Notes: generated by a model from the letters alone, not told the origin. Shown: positions 27,840-36,572, numbered from the stretch's first letter. The stretch: DNA of 64,000 nucleotides from Psychrobacillus psychrodurans (GCA_900114885.1 FOUN01000003.1:124001-188000), one strand, 5' to 3'. A program made the numbers and translations.

Positions 27840-28337
27840 ATGTTTACAAAAACCGAAATCACCCATAGTTTCAACGCTCCTCGTGTGCTTGTATTTAAGG
27901 CATTTACCGAATCAAAACATCTGCAGAATTGGTGGGGCCCAAAAGGATGGGCTTTTAATATTTCTAAGTTTGAGCTACGCCAGAACGGAGTTTTTCAATA
28001 CAGCCAGACGTCTCCTGACGGTAATGTCATGTGGGTCAAATTTGTATATCATGAAGTAAATGTTTCAGACAAACTCGTTTATACTTCTTTCTTTTCTGAT
28101 GAAAAGGGTAACATCGTACGTGCTCCTTTTGATGACAACTGGCCATTGGAAATTCTCAATACCTTTTCATTCACTGAACATGAAGGTAAAACAGTAATTA
28201 CGATGATTGGGACACTTGTAACTCCAACTGAGGAGGAAATGAAAACTTACGAGGAGTCGCAAGAAATGGTTCAGAAGGGCTTTACAGGAACCTTCCTTCA
28301 ACTGAATGATTATCTATCAAATATCTCAAAAAACTGA
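27840..28337 (+). CDS. SRPBCC/AHSA1-family protein
   Basis: 165 residues, a single START-like fold: ITHSFNAPRVLVFKAFTESKHLQNWWGPKGW at the start, WVKFVYHEVNVSDKLVYTSFF in the middle and a closing helix (EMVQKGFTGTFLQLNDYLSNI). The pattern is that of Aha1-C-terminal-like (AHSA1) proteins, which bind hydrophobic ligands in a central cavity; the ligand is unknown. ATG at 27840 follows GGAGGAC by about five bases, and the gene lies 31 bases after the transglutaminase-like gene, so they may share a transcript. Confidence 0.85.
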   Translation: MFTKTEITHSFNAPRVLVFKAFTESKHLQNWWGPKGWAFNISKFELRQNGVFQYSQTSPDGNVMWVKFVYHEVNVSDKLVYTSFFSDEKGNIVRAPFDDNWPLEILNTFSFTEHEGKTVITMIGTLVTPTEEEMKTYEESQEMVQKGFTGTFLQLNDYLSNISKN

Positions 28338-28360
28338 TATAGGTCTAGGACGAACTAAAG

Positions 28361-28378
28361 AACAATGTGCACACTGTT
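28361..28378. other. Imperfect palindrome in intergenic region
   Basis: AACAATGTGCACACTGTT is an 18-bp near-palindrome (central TGTGCACA, outer AACA/TGTT, one mismatched pair) between converging genes. Its role is unknown; it may be coincidental. Confidence 0.25.
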
Positions 28379-28519
28379 AATAGCAATGTTCTCATTGTAT
28401 TTGGTAATTTTTTATTTTTTGATTTTATATGAACGGATACTTCTCTACAATACTAGTGGAGAATATAAAAATGGGTAGTCTTGACATATGTCTCGACTAA
28501 CCATTCTATTATTATCTAA

Positions 28520-30187
28520 TTACCAGAATTTATATCCTTTTGAGCCTGGCGGAGCATTTTGTATCATATCTATAACTGGAACGGTATAAGCAAACAAGAT
28601 TAAAGCGATACATATTGTTAGCCAAATCTTCCAATTCTCCAACCACATAGGAGTTTTTTCTGCATTCTCCGAAACCTCTCCAACAGGAAACTCTGTTTCA
28701 CCTTTAGGAGCAAAGAACAACAGATTTACCACAATATATAGTATTAAAATGATACCAACAAATAGAATTGTACCACCAACTGCTTGTGCTATTTGGTAAG
28801 GTATCCAGTCAGTTGCTTGTTCTGCACCACCGTAGGTAGAAAAATCCGAACGACGCGGAGCTCCCATTAATCCAACGATATGCATAGCACCTGACATGAT
28901 TGACATACCAACAGTCCAAACGATTGCTTGAATAATAGCAAGCTTATTCATTTGTTTTGTCAACACTCTACCAGTTAGATGAGGTAATAACCAGTAGGAA
29001 GCACCAAAGAATGTTAGAACTACAGTTGTTGCTACCGTTAGATGGAAATGACCTGTTACCCAAATAGTGTTATGAATTAACTGATTCATCTGGTGGGATG
29101 CGTTAATAATACCCCCAGCGCCGGCAGGTATAAATGCGGCCATACCGATAAATGGTACAGCAAATCTAGCATCTTTCCAAGGCAGTTTTTTAACCCATCC
29201 AAATAACCCTTTTCCACCAAGTTGTCTACCACGTAATTCAAATGTAGCAAACATGGAGAAAGCTGTTAACAAAGAAGGAATTACTACCATCATTGTTAGA
29301 ACTACTTGTAAAAACTTCCAAAATGATTCAATCCCTGGTTCTGTTAACTGATGATGGAATCCTACAGGTATAGAGAACAATAGAAATAACATAAATGAAA
29401 GTCTTGCTAAGGCATCAGAGAAAATTTTTCCTCCAATAATTTTTGGAATCACGACATACCATACCATATATGCAGGTAACAACCAGAAATAAACTAATGG
29501 ATGACCGAAATACCAGAATAATGTACGAGAAAGCAGAACATCCACTTTATCAACCCAGCCCAATGACCAAGGAATTAATTGGAATACAACTTCCACAGCT
29601 ACACCTAGAGAACAAATAATCCACATTGCCATATTGACAATTACCATAAAGGATAGGAGGGGACTAGATTCACCTGGATGCACTTTACGCCATTCTCTAT
29701 ACTTCATAATTTTTGCTAGTCCAACAATCCATGATCCTACTACTACTAATGCCATTCCCACATAAAAAATCCAGTGTGCTTGAAGAGGGGCATAGAATGT
29801 ATATAATACAGAAGCTTCATTAAGTAATACCATTGTTGCAGCTGCAATCGTACCAGTAGTCATTATCCAGAAACCAATCCAACCTAGTGAACGTTGTTTG
29901 TTTGTAAAAGTTCCAGAAGTTCTACTCATAGCAGCAATTTGGAATCCTAGTATAAAATATGTTGTTAAAATAAGACCGAGTAACACACCATGAACTGTTA
30001 AAACTTGATAATAACCGATTCCCCAAGGGAGTGTAAACTTACCAGAGCGAACTAAAACCTGTAATAACCCACAAAGACCTCCGATGAATAAAGCGATAAA
30101 TGCTACATATATATGAGCAAGGGCTAACTTACCATCACGACGATCCACCTTTGTAAATTCTTTTGCTTTTTCTTTAATCGTTGTCAT
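28520..30187 (-). CDS. cbaB: ba3-type cytochrome oxidase subunit I
   Basis: 555 residues with about 13 predicted membrane segments. It shows the class B heme-copper oxidase layout: a low-spin heme His in YQVLTVHGVLLG, the HPLVYFWLLPAYMVWY copper-site segment, FHHQLTEPG and the later HFHLTVATTVV with heme histidines. It forms the oxygen-reducing, proton-pumping core of a high-affinity terminal oxidase. It abuts subunit II with no gap and is the last gene of the minus-strand cba unit. Confidence 0.94.
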   Translation of the reverse strand: MTTIKEKAKEFTKVDRRDGKLALAHIYVAFIALFIGGLCGLLQVLVRSGKFTLPWGIGYYQVLTVHGVLLGLILTTYFILGFQIAAMSRTSGTFTNKQRSLGWIGFWIMTTGTIAAATMVLLNEASVLYTFYAPLQAHWIFYVGMALVVVGSWIVGLAKIMKYREWRKVHPGESSPLLSFMVIVNMAMWIICSLGVAVEVVFQLIPWSLGWVDKVDVLLSRTLFWYFGHPLVYFWLLPAYMVWYVVIPKIIGGKIFSDALARLSFMLFLLFSIPVGFHHQLTEPGIESFWKFLQVVLTMMVVIPSLLTAFSMFATFELRGRQLGGKGLFGWVKKLPWKDARFAVPFIGMAAFIPAGAGGIINASHQMNQLIHNTIWVTGHFHLTVATTVVLTFFGASYWLLPHLTGRVLTKQMNKLAIIQAIVWTVGMSIMSGAMHIVGLMGAPRRSDFSTYGGAEQATDWIPYQIAQAVGGTILFVGIILILYIVVNLLFFAPKGETEFPVGEVSENAEKTPMWLENWKIWLTICIALILFAYTVPVIDMIQNAPPGSKGYKFW

Positions 30188-30664
30188 TTACTCCACCACC
30201 TTTAACATGGACGTCATAGTAGAATGTCCTATGCCACAATATTCATTACATAAGATTAAAAACTCGCCAGATTTGTCCACAGTTGTTACATATTCTGAAA
30301 CATAACCTGGTTCTAATATCATGTTAATATTTGTTCCTACAATTTGAAATCCATGGACAACATCTTTAGTAGTTGCTATGAACTTTACGGTGGAACCTAA
30401 TGGAACTTCAATCTCAGGCGGATTATAGTAGAATGCAGATGCAACTAGCACTACCTCATAATCCCATTCTTTACCTTCTACTTTATGAACCCCTGGATTA
30501 TTAAAAGGTACAATCTCATCAACTCGCTCAGGATCGATGTAAACTTTTCCAGTTGGGGGATGTGAGCCATAATGAAATGCACTAAAACCTACTATAAATA
30601 AAAATAATACCAATGAGCTAATCCCAAAAGTTAGCCACCATTTTTCATACTTATGAATATGCAT
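30188..30664 (-). CDS. cbaA: ba3-type cytochrome oxidase subunit II (CuA)
   Basis: 158 residues: one membrane anchor (about 10-32) and a cupredoxin domain outside the membrane. The CuA ligands are in ILCNEYCGIGHSTMTSML (two Cys, His and Met) plus an earlier His in DVVHGFQI. It takes electrons from cytochrome c and passes them to subunit I. TGGAGG precedes ATG. Short subunit II proteins of this type are typical of ba3 oxidases. Confidence 0.94.
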   Translation of the reverse strand: MHIHKYEKWWLTFGISSLVLFLFIVGFSAFHYGSHPPTGKVYIDPERVDEIVPFNNPGVHKVEGKEWDYEVVLVASAFYYNPPEIEVPLGSTVKFIATTKDVVHGFQIVGTNINMILEPGYVSEYVTTVDKSGEFLILCNEYCGIGHSTMTSMLKVVE

Positions 30665-30685
30665 AAGTCTTTAACCTCCATTAAA

Positions 30686-30808
30686 TTAAAATCTATCAAT
30701 GAATAAGTAAAATGCCATGAACCAAGAAACTAATATAAATAAACCGACAAAACCAACAGAATAAAGAGTTCCTTTTAAATTAGGATTTTTTTCTTTCTTT
30801 TTCGACAT
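30686..30808 (-). CDS. Small ba3 oxidase subunit (IIa type)
   Basis: A 40-residue peptide: lysine-rich start (MSKKKEKNPNLK) and one hydrophobic helix (TLYSVGFVGLFILVSWFMAF). Size, topology and position directly before subunit II match cytochrome oxidase subunit IIa of ba3 enzymes, which supplies the missing second helix of the short subunit II. GGAGGTG about seven bases upstream of ATG supports translation; 21 bases separate it from subunit II. Confidence 0.85.
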   Translation of the reverse strand: MSKKKEKNPNLKGTLYSVGFVGLFILVSWFMAFYLFIDRF

Positions 30809-30845
30809 TTACTTACACCTCCTCCTATTCAACTTGTATAATTCC

Positions 30846-30851
30846 ATAATA
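30846..30851 (-). promoter_or_regulatory. -10 element of the cba operon
   Basis: TATTAT on the minus strand, 38 bases upstream of the first start codon. Its predicted transcription start places the Fnr-type site at about -41. Confidence 0.45.
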
Positions 30852-30872
30852 AATTGATTGGTTAATAGATGA

Positions 30873-30888
30873 TGTGATAAAAATCACA
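30873..30888 (-). promoter_or_regulatory. Fnr/CRP-type binding site upstream of ba3 oxidase
   Basis: TGTGATAAAAATCACA contains TGTGA-N6-TCACA, the exact Fnr/CRP-family consensus and the form used by Bacillus Fnr. Its centre is about 41 bases upstream of the start predicted from the TATTAT -10, the classic class II activator position. Oxygen-limited induction of the oxidase is the natural inference. Confidence 0.65.
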
Positions 30889-30969
30889 CGAACGGATGCA
30901 AACTGTGAACTATATGTGAAATATGAAAGTATAGCTGAGTAATTACTTAATTAGAATGAATTTTTTACA

Positions 30970-31002
30970 TAAAAAAAGAACCATCCTTAAAAAGGAGGCT
31001 CT
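30970..31002 (-). terminator. Terminator of the cheX-like gene
   Basis: Read on the minus strand, AGAGCC-TCCTT pairs with AAGGA(T)GGTTCT, followed by TTTTTTT. It starts about six bases after the stop. Confidence 0.75.
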
Positions 31003-31007
31003 GCTTT

Positions 31008-31460
31008 TTATTCATCTATCGTTAAGATAATTGTCATCTCACCAACATTCTCAATCTCTACAGGAAGTTTGAAAGCATGTTGAAATCCAAATAACCGAGT
31101 AGTGCCGACTATAACAGTAGGTGGTGTAATATCAATTTCAACGCCACTTCCTGCAACGGAGGTACATATATTTCCTGCGACCATATTTCCAAGTTCGCCT
31201 GTAAATGATTCGAGCATTTCACCTTCTAATGGCATGCCGAACATGGTTGCTCCAATTGCAGAAAAGGATTCAGCGGAGGAGTCAATAATTATACGTCCTT
31301 TAATATCACCGATAATTCCAATTAGTACACCCATTTCTTTTTGTTCGAATGGTTGAACCATTAAGGAAGGGGATTTAATATCCATTGCAATTGGAATGAC
31401 TGATTTTAATGATTGGATGGTTCCATTTAAAATTGTTTGTATATGTTTTGAAGCGCTCAT
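31008..31460 (-). CDS. CheX-like (CheC/CheX) phosphatase-domain protein
   Basis: 150 residues, cytoplasmic. It shows the CheC/CheX active-site pattern S85-x3-E89-x2-N92 (ESFTGELGNMVAGN) followed about 20 residues later by Pro113-Pro114. In chemotaxis CheX dephosphorylates CheY-P; stand-alone CheX proteins are widespread in Bacillales and may act on other response regulators. No chemotaxis genes lie here. ATG follows GGAGGGAAGAA. It has its own terminator, so it is probably a single-gene unit. Confidence 0.85.
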   Translation of the reverse strand: MSASKHIQTILNGTIQSLKSVIPIAMDIKSPSLMVQPFEQKEMGVLIGIIGDIKGRIIIDSSAESFSAIGATMFGMPLEGEMLESFTGELGNMVAGNICTSVAGSGVEIDITPPTVIVGTTRLFGFQHAFKLPVEIENVGEMTIILTIDE

Positions 31461-31548
31461 TTCTTCCCTCCATCTAGTATAGATGTATCAATTTTATCAT
31501 GTAATATAGGAAAAAAGAATAGGTATTGTAGAATTTTAAAATATACTA

Positions 31549-31577
31549 TGGTATTATGTCGATGAGAATGAATATCA
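31549..31577 (+). promoter_or_regulatory. Extended -10 promoter overlapped by a Fur-like box
   Basis: TGGTATTAT (31549-31557) is an extended -10. TGAGAATGAATATCA (31563-31577) matches 12 of 14 fixed positions of the Fur 7-1-7 site TGATAATnATTATCA and fits the PerR and Zur consensus less well. It covers the predicted transcription start, an ideal repressor position. Confidence 0.55.
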
Positions 31578-31601
31578 AATTCAGTTGAGAGGGCGATTTA
31601 T

Positions 31602-31697
31602 ATGTTAGCAATTATAATTGGAGCATCTCTTATAGTGTACAGTGTGTTAACTGTATATATTTTAAAGTCTACTGCGCCAAAGACCAAAATAATATGA
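31602..31697 (+). CDS. 31-residue membrane peptide, candidate iron-regulated
   Basis: MLAIIIGASLIVYSVLTVYILKSTAPKTKII: a single hydrophobic helix (residues 2-21) and a short basic tail, predicting a small membrane peptide with its C-terminus inside the cell. GAGAGGG lies eight bases before ATG. A Fur-like box and promoter are upstream and a good terminator begins a few bases after the stop, so this is a complete tiny transcription unit. No family is recognised. The proof that it is expressed is indirect (signals only). Confidence 0.55.
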   Translation: MLAIIIGASLIVYSVLTVYILKSTAPKTKII

Positions 31698-31704
31698 ATA
31701 ACCC

Positions 31705-31743
31705 AAATGACTTTATTTGTGCATACAATAGAGTCATTTTTTT
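31705..31743 (+). terminator. Terminator of the 31-residue peptide gene
   Basis: AAATGACT pairs with AGTCATTT, inner TTATTTG/CAATAG pairs extend the stem, and TTTTTTT follows. Confidence 0.75.
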
Positions 31744-32060
31744 CTGTTTATCGTTTTGGTAGGGAAGCTTATATATGCTTTTACACAGATGTACTCTTGA
31801 CGCACGCTACGCATGAGCATTCTAGGATGGTCGCAATGCTGAGAGGCTTGGATACTGCTCGAGTAAAGCACCATCTGAAACGTAAATCACAGTAGTACTT
31901 ATCCTAAGTTTTAGAAAGAGCAAATCTATACTGAGTATCCTTCTAACATTAAGGGTGGTAACTATAGATGAAAGGTATTGCACAAAATAAAATGAGAGCG
32001 TTTGCATCTCAAAACTGCGATTAATTAATGGTTTTCATTTATATAAAAGAGTCAAAGAAT
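31744..32060. other. Non-coding region with repeat-like segment
   Basis: About 320 bases before the dynA promoter without a credible gene; a 62-codon frame here lacks a ribosome site. The stretch near 31800-31890 (including GAGAGGCTTGG and CCATCTGAAACGTAAA) resembles the segment at 36660-36700. Confidence 0.4.
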
Positions 32061-32061
32061 A

Positions 32062-32091
32062 TTGTTACAGGCTTTAAATTTTTGCTATGAT
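32062..32091 (+). promoter_or_regulatory. dynA promoter
   Basis: TTGTTA (32062-32067), 18-base spacer, TATGAT (32086-32091) preceded by TGC, an extended -10. Confidence 0.6.
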
Positions 32092-32132
32092 AGATGTACA
32101 TTGTCGAATTATGAAGGAGATATACTTTTAAT

Positions 32133-35100
32133 ATGCAGAACTCAAATGAATTACAAATGATAAAAGAACAAAATGCATTACTTGCAACTGTTTTCCAACA
32201 AAATAATGATGACGAACGCTATCGTAAATCTAAACTGTTTGCTGGCAAATTGGAAAAAGGAACATTTACAATTGCGTTTGCAGGTCACTTTTCTGCCGGG
32301 AAATCTAGTATGATTAATGCTTTGGTTAATGAACAATTACTTCCAACTAGCCCGATTCCAACTTCTGCAAATATCGTTACTGTCCAAAATACAGGTGAAA
32401 ACTATGCTTTAGTCCACTTTGTGGAGCAGCCACCAGTTAGGTTTTCTGGGGAGTATGATATTCAATTAGTTAAAAAATACTCAAAAGATGGAAGTAAAGT
32501 TTCCCAAATTGAAATAGGTCATGCTGGTTCTAGTCTCCCTGAAGGAATTACCATAATGGATACCCCTGGGGTTGACTCGACTGATGATGCACATCGTATT
32601 TCCACTGAGTCTGCATTGCATTTGGCTGATATAGTTTTTTACGTTATGGATTATAATCATGTACAGTCAGAGCTAAACTTTCAATTTACGAAACAATTGC
32701 TTCATTATAATGAAAATGTATATCTAATCGTAAACCAAGTGGATAAACATAGAGAGGAAGAATTACCTTTTACAGCCTATAAGCAATCAGTTGCAGATGC
32801 ATTCAAATCTTGGTCTGTCGATCCAAAAGGAATTTTTTATACAAGCTTAAAAAATAATGATTTTATACATAATGATTTTCCACAGGTTCAGCAAATAGTT
32901 ACTAGTTCTATTGAAAACAAAGAGGAGTATTATCTTACACTGGCTAACGCGACGTTAGAAAAGTTAAAAGATGAGCATTTACATTTTTTAGAGGATGAAA
33001 AAGCGGCATGTTTTGAAACCTTTGAGAGTCAGCTAAGTGAAGAAGAGTGGAATAACAAAGAAGATATTTTAGAACAATTGGAACTGGCTCAAACACAAGT
33101 AAAGCTTCAAGATGTAACTCTATGGAAAGAGACTTTTGAAGACCGACGGAAAAACATACTAGAAAATGCTTCCATTATGACGTTCGAAATGCGGGAGGCT
33201 TTGAAGTCTTATGCTGAAAGTAAGCAGTCAAACTTTAAAGTGGGATTTTTAAGTAGTAAAAAGAAGACAGAAGAAGAAAGACAAAGAAGACTTAATGACA
33301 TTATCAGCATGCTAGAAAAAATTATTTCTACTAATATAACTACTCATATGAAATTATTGATGAAGCGTATGTTAAAAGACGTTTCTTTATTAACAGAAGA
33401 AAAGATTCAACAAATCGATGAAATGCAATTTAGTATTCCTTCTAGCCTGATCGACAATTCATTACATGAAGGAGCAAGTACAACTGGAAATGCAATCTTA
33501 AATTTTGCCAATCGAGTTACAGAAGCAGTGAATAGGTATTACATTACTCAAACGGATGTATGGAAAGAAGAGAATATACATTATATAGAAGAGAGTCCAA
33601 TGGAAGATGAAGACCTAATTGAATCGAAAACAAAGGATCTTAACGAAAAAAAATTAGCTATACATGCTTTGGAAGAAATAGACAATCGAATACAAACATT
33701 TGAAAAAACAGTTGATACTCCTTCTTTATCGATTAGGAAGGATCGCGATGAATTATTAAAAAACTGGGAACATGAACGACTTCAATTTGAAAGTTCTATA
33801 ACTGAGTACGTTGAGCAAGAGTATTCTTCTGAGGAACCGATTTTAAATATAGAAGAGGTAGAGGAAGTAAAGCGTGAAGAAGATTTTCTTTCGGCAGAGG
33901 CTATAGTGAGTCGTGCTAAAAGAATAGGAGAAGTATTAGCAGAATTACCTGCTTTTGAAGAAGCAGCTGCATCGATTAAAAGAAAAGCACTAAGAGTGGA
34001 AAATCAGCAATTTACCATCGCATTGTTTGGTGCATTTAGTGCTGGGAAATCTAGCTTCTCAAATGCATTAATGGGAGCGAATGTACTACCAGTTTCACCG
34101 AATCCTACAACAGCCGCTATTAATAAGATTCATCCTGTGACAGAACACCATCTGCATAATACTGCTGACGTTGTTTTAAAATCGAAGGAACAGATTTTAG
34201 AAGATGTTGCTTATGCGTATGAACAGCTTGGAATATCTATTCACACATTAGAGGAAGCTTTTGAAAAAGCTAGTTCTGTAATGAAGGAGAAGGTAGTAGA
34301 GGAAGTACACAAATCGTTTGTTACAGCCTTTTATAAAGGATACCAAACATTTAAGGACCAATTAGGGAATGTTTTACACGTTTCTGGTGATGAATTTGGA
34401 CAATTTGTAGCTGATGAATCCAAAAGTTGTTTTGTAGACTTCATTGATTTTTATTATGATTGTGAATTAACGAGACTAGGAGTAACACTTGTAGATACAC
34501 CTGGAGCAGATTCGATTAATGCTAGACATACCGGTGTAGCTTTTGACTATATTCGAAATGCTGATGCTGTCTTGTTTGTAACGTACTTTAACCATGCATT
34601 TTCTAAAGCTGACCGTGAGTTCCTAATACAGCTAGGAAGAGTTAAGGATGCATTCGAGCTTGATAAAATGTTCTTCGTAGTAAATGCAATCGATTTAGCT
34701 GACTCTGAAGAGGAAGCCAATTTAGTAAAACAATATGTCCACGATGAACTTCAAAGATTTGGTATACGTTTCCCAAGAGTGTATGGGGTATCTAGCTTAC
34801 AAGGATTAAATGAGAAACTCGGTGGATTATCATTGCATGAAGGAATACAACAATTTGAAGAATCATTTCATCATTTTCTAGAAAAAGATTTAAAGCAAAT
34901 TTCCATTTCAGCACTAGAAGAGGAAGCAACTCGCCAGCAATCGAAATTACTTGGTTTAATAAAACAGACGGAAGCAAATCTTGCACGAAAAGACCAACGA
35001 TTAATAGAGCTTCGAACTCAAGAACAAAATATTCGTAAGCGTTATGCAAATTCTAAATCTACACAAATTGCAAAAGAAGCAAAGCAGGAGCTAGATACGC

Positions 35101-35723
35101 TGTTGTATTATGTGTTGCAGCGTGTATATTATCGTTTTAATGAGTTCTTCAAAGAAGCATATAATCCATCGTTGTTTGCTAATAACTCTGCTTCAGTTGC
35201 ATTGGATCTTGCTTTAAAAGATATTATTAAAATGATACGTTTCGACTTAGAACAAGAAATGCGTGTCTCAAATTTCCGTATACTACAATATATTCAGCAA
35301 CAAATCCTTCAATTAGAAAAAGAAGAAATACGCGTACTCAAAGATTGGAATTTAAGTTTTACCTTTAGTCCGCATGAAGTTATGGAGAGAGAACTTCTGG
35401 ATTTTGTAGGGCCTTTTGATAATATTGTTAAATATGAACACGTTAAATCCTACTATAAAAATCCTAAAAGCTTTTTTGAAAACAATGAAAAAGAAAAACT
35501 ACGTGATACGTTATCTGATGAATCTAAGGTAGAGGCAGATGAGTACTTAACGAAAGAAAAAGAGCGTTTAGGCAACTGGATTGAGCAATACTCTGATATT
35601 GAATCGGAGGCTTTACGTTTGAAGTTATTACAAGAGTCGATTACTCAAATCGATGCCGAACGAAAATTATTAGAGCAAGAAGAAACACTTCAAATGTGGA
35701 AAACAGTATACGCACAACTATAA
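32133..35723 (+). CDS. dynA: Double dynamin-like GTPase DynA
   Basis: 1196 residues, matching B. subtilis DynA (YpbR, about 1190). Two dynamin units are fused head to tail: the first has the P-loop GHFSAGKSS (residues 51-59), MDTPGVDS and NQVDK; the second has FGAFSAGKSS, VDTPGADS and NAIDLAD. Each GTPase is followed by a long charged helical stalk, and there is a coiled C-terminus. DynA tethers and fuses membranes in trans and protects the envelope against pore-formers and phage. AAGGAG precedes ATG by an unusually long gap (about 12 bases). A rhodanese gene follows 13 bases after the stop, where Bacillus has ypbQ. Confidence 0.95.
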   Translation: MQNSNELQMIKEQNALLATVFQQNNDDERYRKSKLFAGKLEKGTFTIAFAGHFSAGKSSMINALVNEQLLPTSPIPTSANIVTVQNTGENYALVHFVEQPPVRFSGEYDIQLVKKYSKDGSKVSQIEIGHAGSSLPEGITIMDTPGVDSTDDAHRISTESALHLADIVFYVMDYNHVQSELNFQFTKQLLHYNENVYLIVNQVDKHREEELPFTAYKQSVADAFKSWSVDPKGIFYTSLKNNDFIHNDFPQVQQIVTSSIENKEEYYLTLANATLEKLKDEHLHFLEDEKAACFETFESQLSEEEWNNKEDILEQLELAQTQVKLQDVTLWKETFEDRRKNILENASIMTFEMREALKSYAESKQSNFKVGFLSSKKKTEEERQRRLNDIISMLEKIISTNITTHMKLLMKRMLKDVSLLTEEKIQQIDEMQFSIPSSLIDNSLHEGASTTGNAILNFANRVTEAVNRYYITQTDVWKEENIHYIEESPMEDEDLIESKTKDLNEKKLAIHALEEIDNRIQTFEKTVDTPSLSIRKDRDELLKNWEHERLQFESSITEYVEQEYSSEEPILNIEEVEEVKREEDFLSAEAIVSRAKRIGEVLAELPAFEEAAASIKRKALRVENQQFTIALFGAFSAGKSSFSNALMGANVLPVSPNPTTAAINKIHPVTEHHLHNTADVVLKSKEQILEDVAYAYEQLGISIHTLEEAFEKASSVMKEKVVEEVHKSFVTAFYKGYQTFKDQLGNVLHVSGDEFGQFVADESKSCFVDFIDFYYDCELTRLGVTLVDTPGADSINARHTGVAFDYIRNADAVLFVTYFNHAFSKADREFLIQLGRVKDAFELDKMFFVVNAIDLADSEEEANLVKQYVHDELQRFGIRFPRVYGVSSLQGLNEKLGGLSLHEGIQQFEESFHHFLEKDLKQISISALEEEATRQQSKLLGLIKQTEANLARKDQRLIELRTQEQNIRKRYANSKSTQIAKEAKQELDTLLYYVLQRVYYRFNEFFKEAYNPSLFANNSASVALDLALKDIIKMIRFDLEQEMRVSNFRILQYIQQQILQLEKEEIRVLKDWNLSFTFSPHEVMERELLDFVGPFDNIVKYEHVKSYYKNPKSFFENNEKEKLRDTLSDESKVEADEYLTKEKERLGNWIEQYSDIESEALRLKLLQESITQIDAERKLLEQEETLQMWKTVYAQL

Positions 35724-35736
35724 AAGGAGTGGTTAT

Positions 35737-36546
35737 ATGGCTAAAGTATTTATAGAATTAGCAGAGATTTTAGAGAATAATCCCCGTTTTATCGATGCTC
35801 GCTTTGACTTAAGTGATAAAAATGCAGGGCGTCTTATGTATAATCAGGAACATATAGATGGTGCAATATATTGGGATTTAGAAGATGATTTATCTGATAT
35901 GTTCAGTCAAAATGGTCGCCACCCGATGATTTCTAAGGAAAAAATGACAAGCCTTGTGCAGCAAGCTGGTTTAAACCTGAATGATTTTATCGTAATTTAT
36001 GATCAAGGAGCTGTTCCTTTTGCATTACGTGCATATTTTTTGTTGGAATGGGCAGGCTTTAAAAATATATATGTATCCCGTTCTGGATTTGAAGAACTGA
36101 AGACCAAACTGTCAGTTTCTAAAATCGAACCTGTAATAACAAACTCAACAACGATACCCCAGTGGAACAACAGTAGACTACTTACAATGGATGAAGTAAG
36201 ACAAGTTGTTGCAAAAGAAAAAGAGGGGCAATTAATAGATGCTAGATCCAATGTCCGCTATAGAGGTGAAAGTGAGCCTATTGATCCGATTGCTGGTCAT
36301 ATTCCAACTGCGATAAACTTTGACTGGGAGCAACTCAAAAAAGATGGAAAATTTTTAGGGCAAAAAGAGTTACAAGAAAAATTGAGTAACTTGGCTCCAA
36401 ATGACAAACCAGTTATAGCTTATTGTGGTAGTGGTGTTACAGCGGCGCCATTGTATGGATGTTTAAAAGAGGCTGGCTACGAAGATGTCCAGCTATATGT
36501 TGGTAGCTATAGTGATTGGATAAGAGAAAATGATGTGGAAACTTAA
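35737..36546 (+). CDS. Two-domain rhodanese sulfurtransferase
   Basis: 269 residues with tandem rhodanese domains. The N-terminal copy is inactive (no Cys in its loop, AVPFALR), and the C-terminal copy has catalytic Cys230 in AYCGSGVTA. The CGSGVTA loop is typical of thiosulfate/3-mercaptopyruvate sulfurtransferases. It moves sulfane sulfur in the cytoplasm. AAAGGAG lies just upstream of ATG, and the 13-base gap suggests co-transcription with dynA. Confidence 0.9.
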   Translation: MAKVFIELAEILENNPRFIDARFDLSDKNAGRLMYNQEHIDGAIYWDLEDDLSDMFSQNGRHPMISKEKMTSLVQQAGLNLNDFIVIYDQGAVPFALRAYFLLEWAGFKNIYVSRSGFEELKTKLSVSKIEPVITNSTTIPQWNNSRLLTMDEVRQVVAKEKEGQLIDARSNVRYRGESEPIDPIAGHIPTAINFDWEQLKKDGKFLGQKELQEKLSNLAPNDKPVIAYCGSGVTAAPLYGCLKEAGYEDVQLYVGSYSDWIRENDVET

Positions 36547-36550
36547 TAAT

Positions 36551-36572
36551 CAAATATGCCTTGGCATATTTG
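36551..36572. terminator. Perfect 10-bp hairpin after the rhodanese gene
   Basis: CAAATATGCC-TT-GGCATATTTG is a perfect inverted repeat five bases after the stop. There is no T-run, so it may be an RNA end stabiliser or repeat edge rather than a strong terminator. Confidence 0.4.

Noticed and set aside
31707-31895. 62-codon frame upstream of dynA
   Set aside because: It starts in the terminator of the micro-gene, has no ribosome site and covers a repeat-like stretch.
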